Of a stretch of 64,000 nucleotides of DNA, positions 9,366-20,839 are shown one piece after another. The notes beneath the pieces are model-generated. The model worked only from the letters and a program-made list of their open reading frames with translations, was not told where the DNA came from and searched no databases. The DNA lies in NCBI GenBank assembly GCA_020796225.1, contig CM036759.1, forward strand, positions 20,533,813 through 20,597,812, in the 5' to 3' direction. Source of the DNA: Arion vulgaris. Its lineage: Eukaryota > Mollusca > Gastropoda > Stylommatophora > Arionidae. The position numbers were made by a program, and so were the translations under genes. Each line of letters starts with the position of its first letter. Positions within the stretch are counted from its first letter, which is position 1.

Positions 9366-11269
9366 TTTTTCTTTGTTTTAGTTTCTTTATTCATTATTTT
9401 CCTACAAATTGTTCCCTTTCATCTGTTAACTTTTTTCCAGACATTCATTATTTGTTTTAGTTTCTTCCCTTGTCTTATTTCCTTCTTCACTACATATTGA
9501 AGTATTGCCCTGAAAATCCATAGATTGTGTAATCTGATCGTGGTCTTTGGTAAAACACAATAGCACAAATGTGGAATTTGTAGTTAATTTTGGACAAGCC
9601 AGACAGTGTTGACTTCATGGTAATGAGAGACTTCATTGTAATAATCAACTGCTCATGGGTACGGTGAGCAGGTATGGCTTTGCAGCGGAGGATGCATCAC
9701 GTATTAGAAGACACACTGTGTCATGAAGCCGATAATATAACATAACATAACTATATAATCACAACAAAAGCATATCTATACCAAACTAAAATGCAACTTA
9801 GACGGAGTAGAATAACGAATGATTATTAACAACGCTGGTCAATCAGTCACGATAACGCCAGTTCAAACCTTGGTACGGGCATGTTAACAGGAATTACACT
9901 ATACGATTTAACTTCTATTTGTTCTATGCCATTGGTGATTAAGGAACAGTTACAAATGTCATTAGTTGTTTTAATGCATTTATTTAATTGTCAAATGCAG
10001 CAATGCCCGATACAGCAATTTGTCATCATCGTGTTCTATGCTGGCTGGCGTAAATGATCAGAGATCGTCATAATCGTCTGACCTGAGTACTGATTATAAA
10101 CTAGGATATTGTCATTTGTTCGTGTCATTATGTCAGTATTAATGTGATGAGAGCAATGTTCAGCAAAGGACCTGCTACATGAAGCGTAATGACTAAACTC
10201 CTTTGCTGCAACTCTATATATTGTTGAACTTGCAAGATTTATGTGTGGAAAATGTTAATAATTTAGTCAGCTTTTGCTATACTCATAATGAAACAAGTAG
10301 CAACTAATCATAACCGAATTCTGACATGGTCATTGAGTTATTCGTATCTGTTGATTCCTCCCTTCCAGTAAAGGTTGAGATATTTCGTTTTGTAGTTTTC
10401 TCTCTAGACAGTTGTAGTCTCTTGCTGACGATATATATCATCTCTACTTTGTCTGGAGTCGTCCTACTCTATGAGATTGCAGCCTTTATTACAATTTGAT
10501 CTCAAATAGTGTTTTTTTCTAGTCCTTGAGCTCACTCATAAATTCAATATGTGTCATTTGACATACCATCATTCAGTTTGCAATAAAAGTTCTCAAAAGA
10601 GCAGTTCAAATTTGTAACACAAGTTGAAACAAATCGAATCTACAATTTAAGAATGAGAAAACTACATTACTATTAATACTAAACAATCAATGAAGGAAAC
10701 GAAATTGGGCCTCATTTCTAGGCCTAAAACAAGGAACACTGTCCGATCCGAGGTATTTCATCAATAGTACACTCAGACGTCATTTTGGCATGCTTTGGAC
10801 TGGAAATTTTGTGCGAGTCAGTTGGAGAACTTTTGTGCAGTTTCCCTCGAACTAACGTCCGTGTTTTGGATACACATATTTATATTTAGAGGCGCAACTT
10901 TTTCTTTTCTAGTGCGCTTTTTTGTTTTATGATCAATTCTTTGGACTTGTTCTATCGGACTTGCAACATGTATCCGTAACGTTCTCACGCCCAGTTATAA
11001 TTCTCTTCCTCCTTGGTAAGGAACTTGTGTCCTCATTTATTGTTTTGTTTATGTTTCTGACCTTGAATTTTATCAATGAAATTCTTCACGTGAATGAACA
11101 ATTTAGTGCTCGGAAACATATACATGCACTCATCTATAGATAATATGTACGTTATTCAGAGCCTGATAATTCCAAGTTGGAATTAATTCGAATCTTCAAA
11201 GATTCCTGAGCAATACCTCAACGGTATGAACTTTTTTTTATAGAATATATTTTATGTATTTTAATTCTA
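9366..11269. other. No gene seen
   Basis: About 1.9 kb of AT-rich sequence with only short, composition-driven open frames. No family could be recognised. Confidence 0.55.
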
Positions 11270-11475
11270 ACCTCTTGGTAACGGGCATTCATCCGATGTT
11301 TACACCCTTTTACTCCGCAATAGTATTTTACCTTTGGATGAATCTATATTGAAATATAGACTGAATTGGCCAGTTTACTGACTTAACGTCATCTTAAAAG
11401 AAAACATCCGGGAACGCAAGAAGAAAAGAAACCTCAAGCCAGTATATTGGCTGAAAAAGATAAAGGGTTAATCGC
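11270..11475 (+). repeat. Dispersed repeat (also at 52.7 kb)
   Basis: Contains 'ccagtttactgacttaacgtcatctta' followed by 'gccagtatattggctgaaaaag' and 'gggtta'. The same order recurs twice in tandem at 52665-52925. It may be a MITE or the end of a larger element; ends undefined. Confidence 0.5.
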
Positions 11476-11984
11476 GCTGAATTATTTCAGTTTTCATTGT
11501 TAATCCGTATCGCGTTGCTATCGATGAGCTTCAACTGTTTGGTTTCGGTAATCCAGCGTATCAAATATTTGCTGTTACTCAATCATTTGTCAGTTTATCA
11601 ATTTTATGTCATTGTTATTCTCTTGTGCTCCTCTTGTCCTCGATCTTAATCAATAATCAGTATCCATATTTTATTTTGTTTCTTGTCTGATAATATATTA
11701 CTTGAACTGCTTTCTATTTCTTTTTCATTTAACTTTGTTCCTGAATGTCTTGTAATATTGTTGTTCATTAAATATGTCCTTCTGAAATTTTGTAACGTCA
11801 GATCTATCTGACATTTTTTTGTCCATTAACATCAATTGTGTTATTGCATCTTCATTGTCTCTTGATTTAGTTCTTCGTCCTACCATAATAGTAGTTTTGT
11901 TGTTCAATGCTACTTATACATCACTGCACTTCCATTGAGACTGACATTTATTGCTCTACCCTTCTTTGAATCTGGTAGCATTTA

Positions 11985-12100
11985 ACAGACCACAAGTTCT
12001 CCAGATTCACGGTGTTCGTGGCACCGAACCGAAGGGTTACGATGTCCATGGCACCGAGCCGAAGAGCTGAAAGCTCAAGTGTTTCTGGATCGAAAAAAAG
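11985..12100 (+). mobile_element. SINE family 3, 3' fragment
   Basis: Carries only the central/3' block: 'attcacggtgttcgtggcac', 'ccgaagggttacgatgtcc', 'gagctgaaagctcaagtg', 'ttctggatcg', then an A run. The tRNA-like head present in other copies is missing, so the copy is 5'-truncated. Confidence 0.75.
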
Positions 12101-12644
12101 CGCTGTGTATAATAACCTAGAGCGAGTGTACAGTATGTCTAGAAAAATGTTTTCTGGCTGTAGTAAAGGTGCATCGAGTAGGAAATTAATTTCTATGGTA
12201 ACTTAATATATGGTAGTTTTACTATTCTAACATTTGATATTTACTTTACAAAGTATAGAAAAATGCACACAAAATAAGTTTAAATAATGTTTTTTGATGT
12301 ACTAAAACTTTTAACAAGAAAAACAAGCAAATAGGAAGAACATATTCTTCTGCAGCTTCATGGCATATTTTTTAATTGGTTGTTGATATTCTTTGGTCTA
12401 CTTAAATATGTACTTAAAGGACTTGAAACAATCACATACTGGATACCATAAATGTTCTATGTGCAAACCTAAGGTTATGTTATAAGCAAACCTAAGGTTA
12501 TACTATGATACCGCAAAATAATTCGTTTTGCTACTTAGTTATTACTCTTGCTCAAGAAAATTCTCCATACAAAACCTCCGTCTATTTGCAGGTTTGTATT
12601 ATATGTCTAGAACTTGTTAGTTTTCATATTGTGTGTTTTTTTTA
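12101..12644. other. No gene seen
   Basis: AT-rich; a 17-bp word 'gcaaacctaaggttat' occurs twice at about 12461-12500. Nothing else recognisable. Confidence 0.55.
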
Positions 12645-12885
12645 TCTTCTTCTTCTTCGAACGCTCCATATCGACCACTTGTTAACCACTCTGCGTAATT
12701 TGTATGTGATCTGAGCCTAAGAGCGATTGTACGTTGTGCCAGTTATGCGCCTACATGTAGACCAGCACATCCGATTTCTTCGATGCTTTTTATTTACTAG
12801 GGCTGCTTTCCTAGGTCCTACATCAGTCACCTCTTACTACATGTATATATCTTGTAGGTCACAGTGTTACTATTATAGCAATGGT
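12645..12885 (-). mobile_element. AAG-tailed SINE-like repeat (~250 bp)
   Basis: On the minus strand it contains GTAAGAGGTGAC near the 5' part and ends in a GAAGAAGAAGAAG tail (CTTCTTCTTCTTC at 12649 on the plus strand). It matches copies at 24.0, 24.5, 41.9 and 42.8 kb; the 5' end is truncated here. Confidence 0.7.
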
Positions 12886-13479
12886 AGTAAGAATGATTAT
12901 AGTATGTGCCTTAATGTTCCACATCGTTTGGTAATCCATGCATCAGCGCTTTCATAGCCAGTAATCAAATATTGATGTAGAATTACAACATGTGTTTGTA
13001 TGTTACGAAAATGTACTTCATATTGTCACATATCATAATCCATACATATTTTATATCGTTTTTATATTACATCCCTGTGTCGCTTGTAAAATGACTACCG
13101 CAGAGAAGCATGTTCTTTAGTTTCTATGAACTCTGTTAAGATCGGCAATATAACATTTGATTTGTTTGTTGGAGACCATATAACCAGTTTTACGTAATTT
13201 ACTTTGATTTCTCGTGATACTTTGTTCCAATGCATATGATCTACTGTGTGTTTAATCTAATACACAAACAAAACAAGTAAAGAAACAGTTTTTTATTTCA
13301 TGGAATTCTGTTAGTCTCGATATAAATGGATGTAGCGGACAAGATGAAGTGATTTGAGGAAACTTACAGATCTGAGGTGGTCAGATTGGATCAGATCAAA
13401 TCATGAGAAACCCGTGTGGATACTGTGGTAATACTGAGTAAACGGACGATATGGATGTGGATAGGTATTTTTTTACTGC
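12886..13479. other. Mostly unassigned; one short dispersed repeat
   Basis: At about 13365-13425 'tctgaggtggtcagattgga' and 'tcagatcaaatcatgagaaa' match the reverse complement of 46915-46970. No coding signal. Confidence 0.5.
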
Positions 13480-13632
13480 GTTTACTTCAATGAATCTCTA
13501 GCATCCAATGAAAGCTGGATTTTGCTGTGAACCGTAGTAATCGGGAACAAAATATCACTCAAACTGGGAATCTTAATCCTTGGACTGCGAAGCAAAATCA
13601 GTAACCACTAAGCTATCACAGCTCTCCTATTT
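13480..13632 (-). mobile_element. tRNA-derived SINE (family 4-like), degraded
   Basis: The minus strand from 13632 reads GAGCTGTGATAGCTTAGTGG, an A-box-like start, then a degenerate B box (GGATTAAGATTCCC). This head is the apparent seed of the adjacent 76-bp satellite. Confidence 0.6.
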
Positions 13633-14160
13633 ATTATCTTTACCCCAGTTCTTTTATTCTATGGAGCAAGTGCATTAACTCACTATGCTACCACAGCTCT
13701 CATATTTATTATCGTTTTTCCCAGTTGTTTTATCCTACGGAGCAAGTGCATTAACTCACTATGCTATCACAGCTCTCCTATTGGTTATCGTTTTTTCCCC
13801 ATTCTTTTATCCTACTGAGCAAGTGCAGTAACTCACTAAGCTATCACAGCTCTCATATTTATTATCGTTTTTCCTAATTCTTTTATCCTACGGAGCAAGT
13901 GCAGTAATTCACTATGCTATCACAGCTCTCAAAATTATTACCGTTTTTCCCAGTTCTTTTATTCTACTGAGCAAGTGCAGTAACTCACTATGCTATCACA
14001 GCTCTCATATTTATTATCGTTTTTTCCAGTTCTTTTATCCTACGGAGCAAGTGCAGTAACTCACTATGCTATCACAGCTCTTCTAGTGATTACCTTTTAT
14101 CCCAGTTATTTTATTCTATGGAACAAGTACATTAACTCACTATGCTATCATAATATGGGC
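13596..14160 (+). repeat. 76-bp satellite, about 7.5 units, seeded from a tRNA-like SINE head
   Basis: Successive 'atgctatcacagctctc' words occur about every 76 bases (near 13685, 13761, 13837, 13914, 13988, 14065, 14141). Each unit on the minus strand begins with the SINE head of the preceding entry (GAGCTGTGATAGCATAGTGA..). The body includes 'ccagttcttttatcctacgg'. Confidence 0.88.
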
Positions 14161-14890
14161 GACTTCATATTGTTTCATAACATTAGTGGTAAATAAACAA
14201 GTGCATAAGTGAATTCAACATTAGAAATTATTTGGGGTTGGTTTTTTGCAGTTGGAGTCGTCGAATTGATCTTCTTATTGATCTGAAGATTTCAACGAAG
14301 AAAATAAACAGTATTCTATCTCGTTGAGCAAGTTGTGTACACCGATAGGTGCAACAAGATGGGGAAAGCAATGAAAGAAACCCCAATAGATACATCAATC
14401 AACACAGAACGGGAGTTGTTAGTCTTAACACACTGAAATACGTGCTTGGGAGGAGATCGGAGCAATTATGGACATATCTGATGTGCGATGAAGATGATCT
14501 TCAAATGAACAATGATCTTCATATTTAGCACACCTGTGTTTGTAAACTTTCTCTATTCTTTTTGTTCTGTTCAATAATCTTATCTTACACATATTTTATT
14601 ATTTCACATTTTCCCCAATTTCTCATTACATAAATTTGGTTTTCTGTTTAATTTCTCTTTCAGTATATTTGTCTGGTATTATGACTTTATCCAAGTATGT
14701 TCTGTTTCCAGTTCTGTCATTTATAGCTATTTATTTATCTATTGTTGCTCATTTGACGTGTTCACAGTTGGTAGATTTATGTGTTTATTGTTGCACATTA
14801 TGTTGTGTTATTTCTTAATATATTTAATGTTCAACTCTAATTTTACATTTAATCTGTCTTCTCTGTTATAATTATGTGTTCCTTCCTTCT
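14161..14890. other. No gene seen
   Basis: T-rich sequence with short hydrophobic open frames typical of base composition, not of genes. Confidence 0.55.
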
Positions 14891-14894
14891 TGCA

Positions 14895-15345
14895 ATCTTC
14901 TTCTTCTTCTTCTTGCATTCTACATAGCATATCTGTATCATATTTTGCTGTTTAGTTATGATGTTACTATTTGGATTTAATATCAGTTATCAGAGGACTA
15001 TCATCATAGCACTCCGGATATGTTCATAGTGGCTGCGATCTCCACCTCAACAAATCTAGCACCGTCGAGCGGCCCAACACGCCAGTTCGATGTTGATTAA
15101 TCAATCTCTTTACATATTTTGAATGTCGTTCTTTTCGGGATGTACTAATATGGACACTCATCTCTCGCAATCTGGTCAGCGAGTGGGACTCGCAACCCTG
15201 AAACTCTTCTGTTCGAAAAGACTCTCAGTGCGTTAAGAATGTCATTTAGATCCATTGCAGCTAACTCTGAAACCGTAGCCATGCTAACCAATCTATCAGT
15301 TCGTTCATTACCCTTGACTCCTGCGTTTCTTGAATTTTCTATTGT
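14895..15345 (-). pseudogene. LINE RNase H-type region and 3' end
   Basis: Minus strand reads NAGVKGNERTDRLVSMATV, the pattern of the C-terminal RNase H motif (H/N-AG-V-GNE-AD) in LINE polyproteins. LNDILNALRVFSNRRVSGLR follows, then a 3' region shared with 49.4-49.6 and 50.5-50.7 kb. A GAAGAAGAAGAAG stretch at about 14897-14912 may be the 3' tail. It is joined in frame to a different LINE piece upstream (next entry). Confidence 0.72.
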
Positions 15346-16090
15346 CTGTTGTCTATCCCCAGGAGGAAGATGGAATTGGTTGTCCACTCTTGCCGTTAAG
15401 CGTAGGGGTGGAACCTTTAATTTGCGTTCTAGGGCCAGATGAGTCGCCCTTGTTGTATTATAACCGTGTTTATGTAGTGTAGTCATGATATTGTCTATCC
15501 ATCTTTTTCTTGGTCTTCCCTTCGATCTAGTACCTGGTCTCTTTTTATTGTATGCTGTTAGCGGTGGTTGGTTGTATTTCATTCTCATTAAATGTCCAAA
15601 CCATTGCATTTGTTGTCTTTCGATGTATTCGATGCATGAAATTATGCAAACTCTGCTTCTGATGTCCTCAATTCGTAGTCTATCTTTCCTTTTGACTCCC
15701 ACTGTCTTCCTCAAGCATTTCATTTCACTCGTAGTGAGCTTTCTGTGGTGTGTTGCTGTCAGCGACTAAGTTTGGCACTGGTAACAAAGTGTTGGTATAA
15801 AAAATACTTTTTGTCATTTGTCTTTTCACTTCCATCTTGATCTTTGGGTGTTGTAGTAATGGTGCCAGCTGGTAGGTCACTGCATTTGCTTTTTGACATT
15901 TTGTCTCTATTTCTCTATCGAGTTTTCCGTCCTCTGTGAAAATACTCGCTAAATATTTGAATTCAGAAATTTACTTTACTCGGGTGTTGTCTATTTGTAT
16001 GTTCGATTTGCTTAGTGTTCTGCTGATTTTCATGGTCTCGGTCTTTTGTGCCTTGATTTTCATGTTGTTCTTCCTGCATGCTATTAGCAA
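15346..16090 (-). pseudogene. LINE RT thumb and C-terminal region
   Basis: From 16085 downward the minus strand reads MKIKAQKTETMKIS, an in-frame stop, SEFKYLASIFTEDGKLDREI, QKANAVTYQLAPLLQHP and LLPVPNL. It goes on EMKCLRKTVGVKRKDRLRI, EYIERQQMQWFGHLMRM and RSKGRPRKRWIDNIM. This is the segment after the RT active site in animal non-LTR elements; the FADD-bearing palm is missing (5'-truncated). An open frame of 192 codons (15145-15723) spans the junction with the RNase H piece, probably by chance fusion. Confidence 0.8.
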
Positions 16091-17045
16091 TGAATTCATA
16101 TGATAAATTTGTTAAATGTCGTTTATAAATACATTTATTATAAAAATCGTTATTTATGTAACTCCATAATTGTTTAACATTACTACCACAGAATTAATAT
16201 TATCAGAGTTTTACCAAGAGCAAATATTCTCTTCAACATTGTTAAAATTTATCAATTCTCCGTTTCCCCCTTTTTAGACTTCTATTTTTCGTTTTCCCCA
16301 CCCGCATATTTGCTTTTCGTTATCTCTAAAATGCAGTTAAATTTATGAAAGCGGTGGTAGTGGTTTGAATAAGAATAGAGAGCATAGTAAAGATAGACAT
16401 TGCCGTCACGATGCTTCCCACAAGTTTCCTCTCTTTCTACCTCCCCAACTGGTACATATGACATGTGTGCATGTTTGAACAGTCAAGGCAAATAATACAG
16501 TGTAAACATGACGTGAATTCACTAACATAGGAAACGATGAAGTAGATGGAGGATAGAGTAATAGTTTGTAAAACGGGCTACTTTGACGCAGTTGTTGAGT
16601 CTGTGTTTTCCAACTGCTGTTTTGCTTCGTGGCCTATTGTTTCTATGTGTCTCCAGGCTGTTATCGATAGATCGGAAAACAGACCAGGCCTCGCTAGAGT
16701 TCTGTACCTTTCTTCAAATGTTTGAGAAAATGACGTTGTTGAATTTAGCCTGCTCGGATCTATTGTTACGGTCATGTCTTCTTTGGCTGCCGTTTTGTGC
16801 TTGAGAATTTATGTATGAGAAGTTGTACACGAGGTCGACTGAGTACTTTCATGTGAGTTCTAACATCATTAGTTTGTTTGTTTTGAGGATGCTTGTTGTA
16901 CCTAGCACAGCGTATGGATACTTTTCGATCTTCGGTCTTGGAATTATGTGATTTGTGAATCAGTTGGTAATGTTGTAATATTAGTAGGAATATATTTTGT
17001 TTTGATTATAGATTTATAGCATTTAAAGTGAATAAGTTTTAAAGT
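16091..17045. other. Mostly unassigned
   Basis: Around 16578-16804 both strands have modest open frames (minus: SFSQTFEERYRTLARPGLFS), which could be a decayed coding remnant, but I do not recognise the family. From 16987 a ~106-bp block is duplicated (16987 and 17093) at the edge of the 48-bp array. Confidence 0.45.
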
Positions 17046-17049
17046 TGTT

Positions 17050-17275
17050 CAACCGTAGACAGAACAAGTTATGGTTATATCATGATTATATCAGGAATAT
17101 ATTTTGTTTTGATTATAGATTTATAGCATTTAAAGTGAATAAGTTTTAAAGTTGTTCAACCGTAGACAGAACAAGTTATGGTTATATCATAGTGACAGGG
17201 ACCGAACAATGTATGGTTATATCACAATGTCAAGCCGCTTAATCATAGACCGAACAATGTATGGTTATATCATAA
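17050..17275 (+). repeat. 48-bp satellite, left block
   Basis: Edge units of the array that resumes at 18999, progressively closer to the consensus toward the right (caaccgtagacagaacaag, then atcatagaccgaacaatg). Its last eight bases (TATCATAA, 17268-17275) are the left TSD of the hAT insertion. Confidence 0.9.
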
Positions 17276-18998
17276 CAGTGGCGGCTCATGGTCATTTTTG
17301 GTGGTGGGGCCAGACAAAAATTTCGGAAAAATCATGGTTTTTGGGCTCGGTTTATATTTTAGTATTTACTATTATTTGTCTATTCCGCGATGATTTGGCG
17401 CCGCATGCGCAAATAACAAACGGGACAACGTTGCGCCAGGGTAAGTGAGCTGGCACTGATCAATACCCTACTCCACCTCCTCATGGTGACCCTGGAAATA
17501 GACAAAAGATCATGTCTGGCTAAGTGGGTAAGGATCGAGAAAGAGCTACTCTGGTATAGGTAATAAAGCAAACACAAACACGCCTCTTGGGTCTTAAATA
17601 ATGGTGAATGCACGTATCTTCTGCCGATGTCTAATGAAAAAGTTGCATAAATGCAAAGCAAATGTAAAAGTAACAACGTACGAGTCGCGTGTAAGCGTAT
17701 ACTCTCCTCCTGAATCAATGGTCAACCATAATTGCCAGCTCTCATTGCAAGAAAGCCGGGCACTCTCCCCACGCACTATAGGCAAAATGGGGAAAACTCA
17801 TAATTCCTGGGGTTCAACAACAACTAAAATATATACCATATAACTAAGGTACAAAAGAGATCACTACAACCTACCGTTGACCACAGTCCTTCACCATGAA
17901 ATAGCAAACAATAGAAATAAAAAACACTTTGCTTTTCTTCACTGACAGTTAACCACGATTTTTTACTAAACCACTTATTATTGAAAGTCCTCTTTTTCTT
18001 GCCATCTTGTTGCACATATACAAAGCTATTTGGCTGATGTGCACCTAGCCGTTTAATTTCAAGCTTTTCTTCTATCTTTAACGAAGGAAAAGGATTTCGT
18101 AATAAATAATCCACTTGATTCATTTTGAATTTCGAGTAAGTCACAACTTCAAAAGTAGGTCACAGCTTGTCAATCGCAAACGAGTGTGCGTTGTAGAAGA
18201 CATATGTATATTGAATACGAAACGGACGATTACCGTTAACGATTGTAATAATAGTTAGTTACATATTTCTATTAATGCATATCCTTTTCTACTATTTTAT
18301 ATATATAATTTGTGATTCAATCGATAATTATACAAAGTACTATTTAATCAAGAGTCGTCGTTTAACTGTTAATTGGTTGATTGCGTAGGAACTTAGCTTC
18401 CGGTGAATAAAATGACATAAATTGTTTTGGCAATTATTATTAAAGGTAGCGGCCAAAGGTCATAGGTCGCAATGTTACATCGTCAGTAGAGAATTTTAAA
18501 ACACCCGATAAAATATAGTGCGCTGATATATATTTCAAGCGTTATAGAGAGAAGCTGAATTGGAGACCGTATATAATAGTTTTTTAAATAATAATGTTTA
18601 TATATTATTATGATTGTTATATTATTATGATATAACATTTATATTTTAGTGTTAAATATTCAACTTTCAAAGCTAATCAGTGTCAAGTTAACTATAATAA
18701 TTACGAACAATTTTTTTTTTAAATAATAAGTACAATTTAATTATTTTTGGTTTGGTAGGCATGTTCTTACTGGCCCCTAATGACCATGGGTGTATACTAA
18801 TTGGAAGAAAAATATGTTGAATTTTAGATTTCAGAATATGTGTGATATTTTAGCGCTTGATATCAACTTTCAAAGCTAATCAGTATTCTGTTGAAAGTAA
18901 TAATTATAAACAAATAATGTCTGAAATAATAAGTACACGTTACTCAATATTTTTGGTGGGGTCTGGCCCCACTGGCCTTTAATGACGAGCCGCCCCTG
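17276..18998 (-). mobile_element. hAT-family DNA transposon, internally deleted
   Basis: 1723 bp inserted into the 48-bp satellite. TSD TATCATAA lies exactly at 17268-17275 and 18999-19006. The ends are CAGTGGCGGCTCATGGTCA (left) and, on the minus strand, CAGGGGCGGCTCGTCATTA (right), an imperfect terminal inverted repeat of hAT type. A transposase N-terminus lies on the minus strand. A degenerate second copy of the right-end region occurs inside at about 18660-18795 (caactttcaaagctaatcag and actggcccctaatgacc, repeated at 18868-18985). Confidence 0.9.
17824..18144 (-). pseudogene. hAT transposase N-terminus with TTF-type zinc finger (fragment)
   Basis: The 106-codon frame contains LGAHQPNSFVYVQQDGKKKR, FNNKWFSKKSWLTVSEEKQS and FYFYCLLFHGEGLWSTVG. 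This is the pattern of the TTF zinc finger before the catalytic region of hAT transposases of the ZMYM1-like group (R-F-N-x2-WF-x3-WL then FxC-x2-CLLF). The first expected Cys of the CxxC pair appears as Tyr (FYFYC), so the finger is damaged. No DDE or hAT dimerisation region is visible downstream (17276-17823), so the catalytic part is deleted. The fragment starts at a Met about 850 bp from the right end. Confidence 0.75.
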
Positions 18999-20500
18999 TA
19001 TCATAATGTCAAGTCACTTAATCATAGACCGAACAATGTATGGTTATATCATAATGTCAAGTCACATAATCATAGACCGAACAATGTATGGTTATATCAT
19101 AATGTCAAGTCACATAATCATAGACCGAACAATGTATGGTTATATCATAATGTCAAGTCACTTAATCATAGACCGAACAATGTATGGTTATATCATAATG
19201 TCAAGTCGCTTAATCATAGACCGAACAATGTATGGTTATATCATAATGTCAAGTCGCTTAATCATAGACCGAACAATGTATGGTTATATCATAATGTCAA
19301 GTCGCTTAATCATAGACCGAACAATGTATGGTTATATCATAATGTCAAGTCACTTAGCCATAGACCGAACAATGTATGGTTATATCATAATGTCAAGTCG
19401 CTTAATCATAGACCGAACAATGTATGGTTATATCATAATGTCAAGTAACTTAATCATAGACCGAACAATGTATGGTTATATCATAATGTCAAGTCCCTTA
19501 ATCATAGACCGAACAATGTATGGTTATATCATAATGTCAAGTCACTTAATCATAGACCGAACAATGTATGGTTATATCATAATGTCAAGTCACTTAATCA
19601 TAGACCGAACAATGTATGGTTATATCATAATGTCAAGTCACTTAATCATAGACCAAACAACGTATGCTTATATCATTATGTCAAGTCGCTTAATCATAGA
19701 CCAAACAACGTATGCTTATATCATTATGTCAAGTCGCTTAATCATAGACCAAACAACGTATGCTTATATCATTATATCAAGTCGCTTAATCATAGACCAA
19801 ACAACGTATGCTTATATCATTATGTCAAGTCGCTTAATCATAGACCAAACAACGTATGCTTATATCATTATGTCAAGTCGCTTAATCATAGACCAAACAA
19901 CGTATGCTTATATCATTATGTCAAGTCGCTTAATCATAGGCCAAACAACGTATGCTTATATCAGTATGTCAAGTCGCTTAATCATAGACCAAACAACGTA
20001 TGCTTATATCATTATGTCAAGTCGCTTAATCATAGACCAAACAACGTATGCTTATATCATTATGTCAAGTCGCTTAATCATAGACCAAACAACGTATGCT
20101 TATATCATTATGTCAAGTCGCTTAATCATAGACCAAACAACGTATGCTTATATCATTATGTCAAGTCGCTTAATCATAGACCAAACAACGTATGCTTATA
20201 TCATTATGTCAAGTCGCTTAATCATAGACCAAACAACGTATGCTTATATCATTATGTCAAGTCGCTTAATCATAGACCAAACAACGTATGCTTATATTAT
20301 TATGTCAAGTCGCTTAATCATAGACCAAACAACGTATGCTTATATTATTATGTCAAGTCGCTTAATCATAGACCAAACAACGTATGCTTATATCATTATG
20401 TCAAGTCGCTTAATCATAGACCAAACAACGTATGCTTATATCATTATGTCAAGTCGCTTAATCATAGACCAAACAACGTATGCTTATATTATAGTGTTAA
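18999..20500 (+). repeat. 48-bp satellite, main block, ~31 units in two subtypes
   Basis: Unit of 48 bp containing 'gtcaagtcgcttaatcatag' and 'accgaacaatgtatggttat'. Up to about 19650 the units carry 'gaccgaacaatgtatgg' (about 14 units); from there on they carry 'gaccaaacaacgtatgc' (about 18 units), with an abrupt switch. The period keeps a 507-codon frame open (16-residue repeat IMSSRLIIDRTMYGYI), which I do not regard as a gene. Confidence 0.95.
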
Positions 20501-20623
20501 TGTAACACTTTAACTTAGTAAGAAATGTTGAGGAATCAGTGGTAAGTGCCGCTGGTGTTTTCTATACATTAATCTCTCGCTCTTTAACAATGTAGATATC
20601 TCTCTCTCTCTCTCTTTGCCTTT

Positions 20624-20836
20624 TTACCCCGGATTGGGGTATAGGCCCTCAACTAACTCATACCAAGTTTTCCTATCTCTAGCTATCTCCTGCAGCTCCC
20701 TCCAGCTCTTCTTTATAATGTTGATCTCTGCCTCCAAATCTCGTCTCAGTGTATTTCCCAGCCTCCCCTTCTTTCGCTGTCCCTGTAGGTTCCAGGCAAG
20801 GACCCTTCTTGTTATATTCCCCTCCTGTTTTCGCAA
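20624..20836 (-). pseudogene. LINE ORF2 C-terminal tail
   Basis: Minus strand: EGNITRRVLAWNLQGQRKKG, RLGNTLRRDLEAEINIIKK, SWRELQEIARDRKTWYELVE, GLYPNPG. This matches the usual end of many animal non-LTR polyproteins (R..L.WNPQGKRKRGRP..TWRRDLE.., DR..W..LV.GLCP). Only about 70 codons of the 3' end are present, consistent with 5' truncation. Confidence 0.82.
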
Positions 20837-20839
20837 AGT

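Noticed and set aside
15145..15723. Intact 192-residue gene
   Set aside because: It is made of the C-terminal ends of LINE polyproteins without a start context and is continuous with further broken LINE sequence upstream.
17380..17718. Further hAT transposase sequence on the minus strand
   Set aside because: The 112-codon frame is Leu/Ser-rich and shows none of the hAT catalytic or dimerisation motifs, so I treat the catalytic region as deleted.
17050..20500. CRISPR-like array
   Set aside because: The units abut directly without unique spacers, and the sequence context is that of an animal genome.
18982..20505. 507-codon open frame of a 16-residue repeat
   Set aside because: Fully explained by a 48-bp satellite whose period is a multiple of three. 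The repeat register continues outside the frame at 17050-17275, and no promoter, splice or domain evidence supports a gene.
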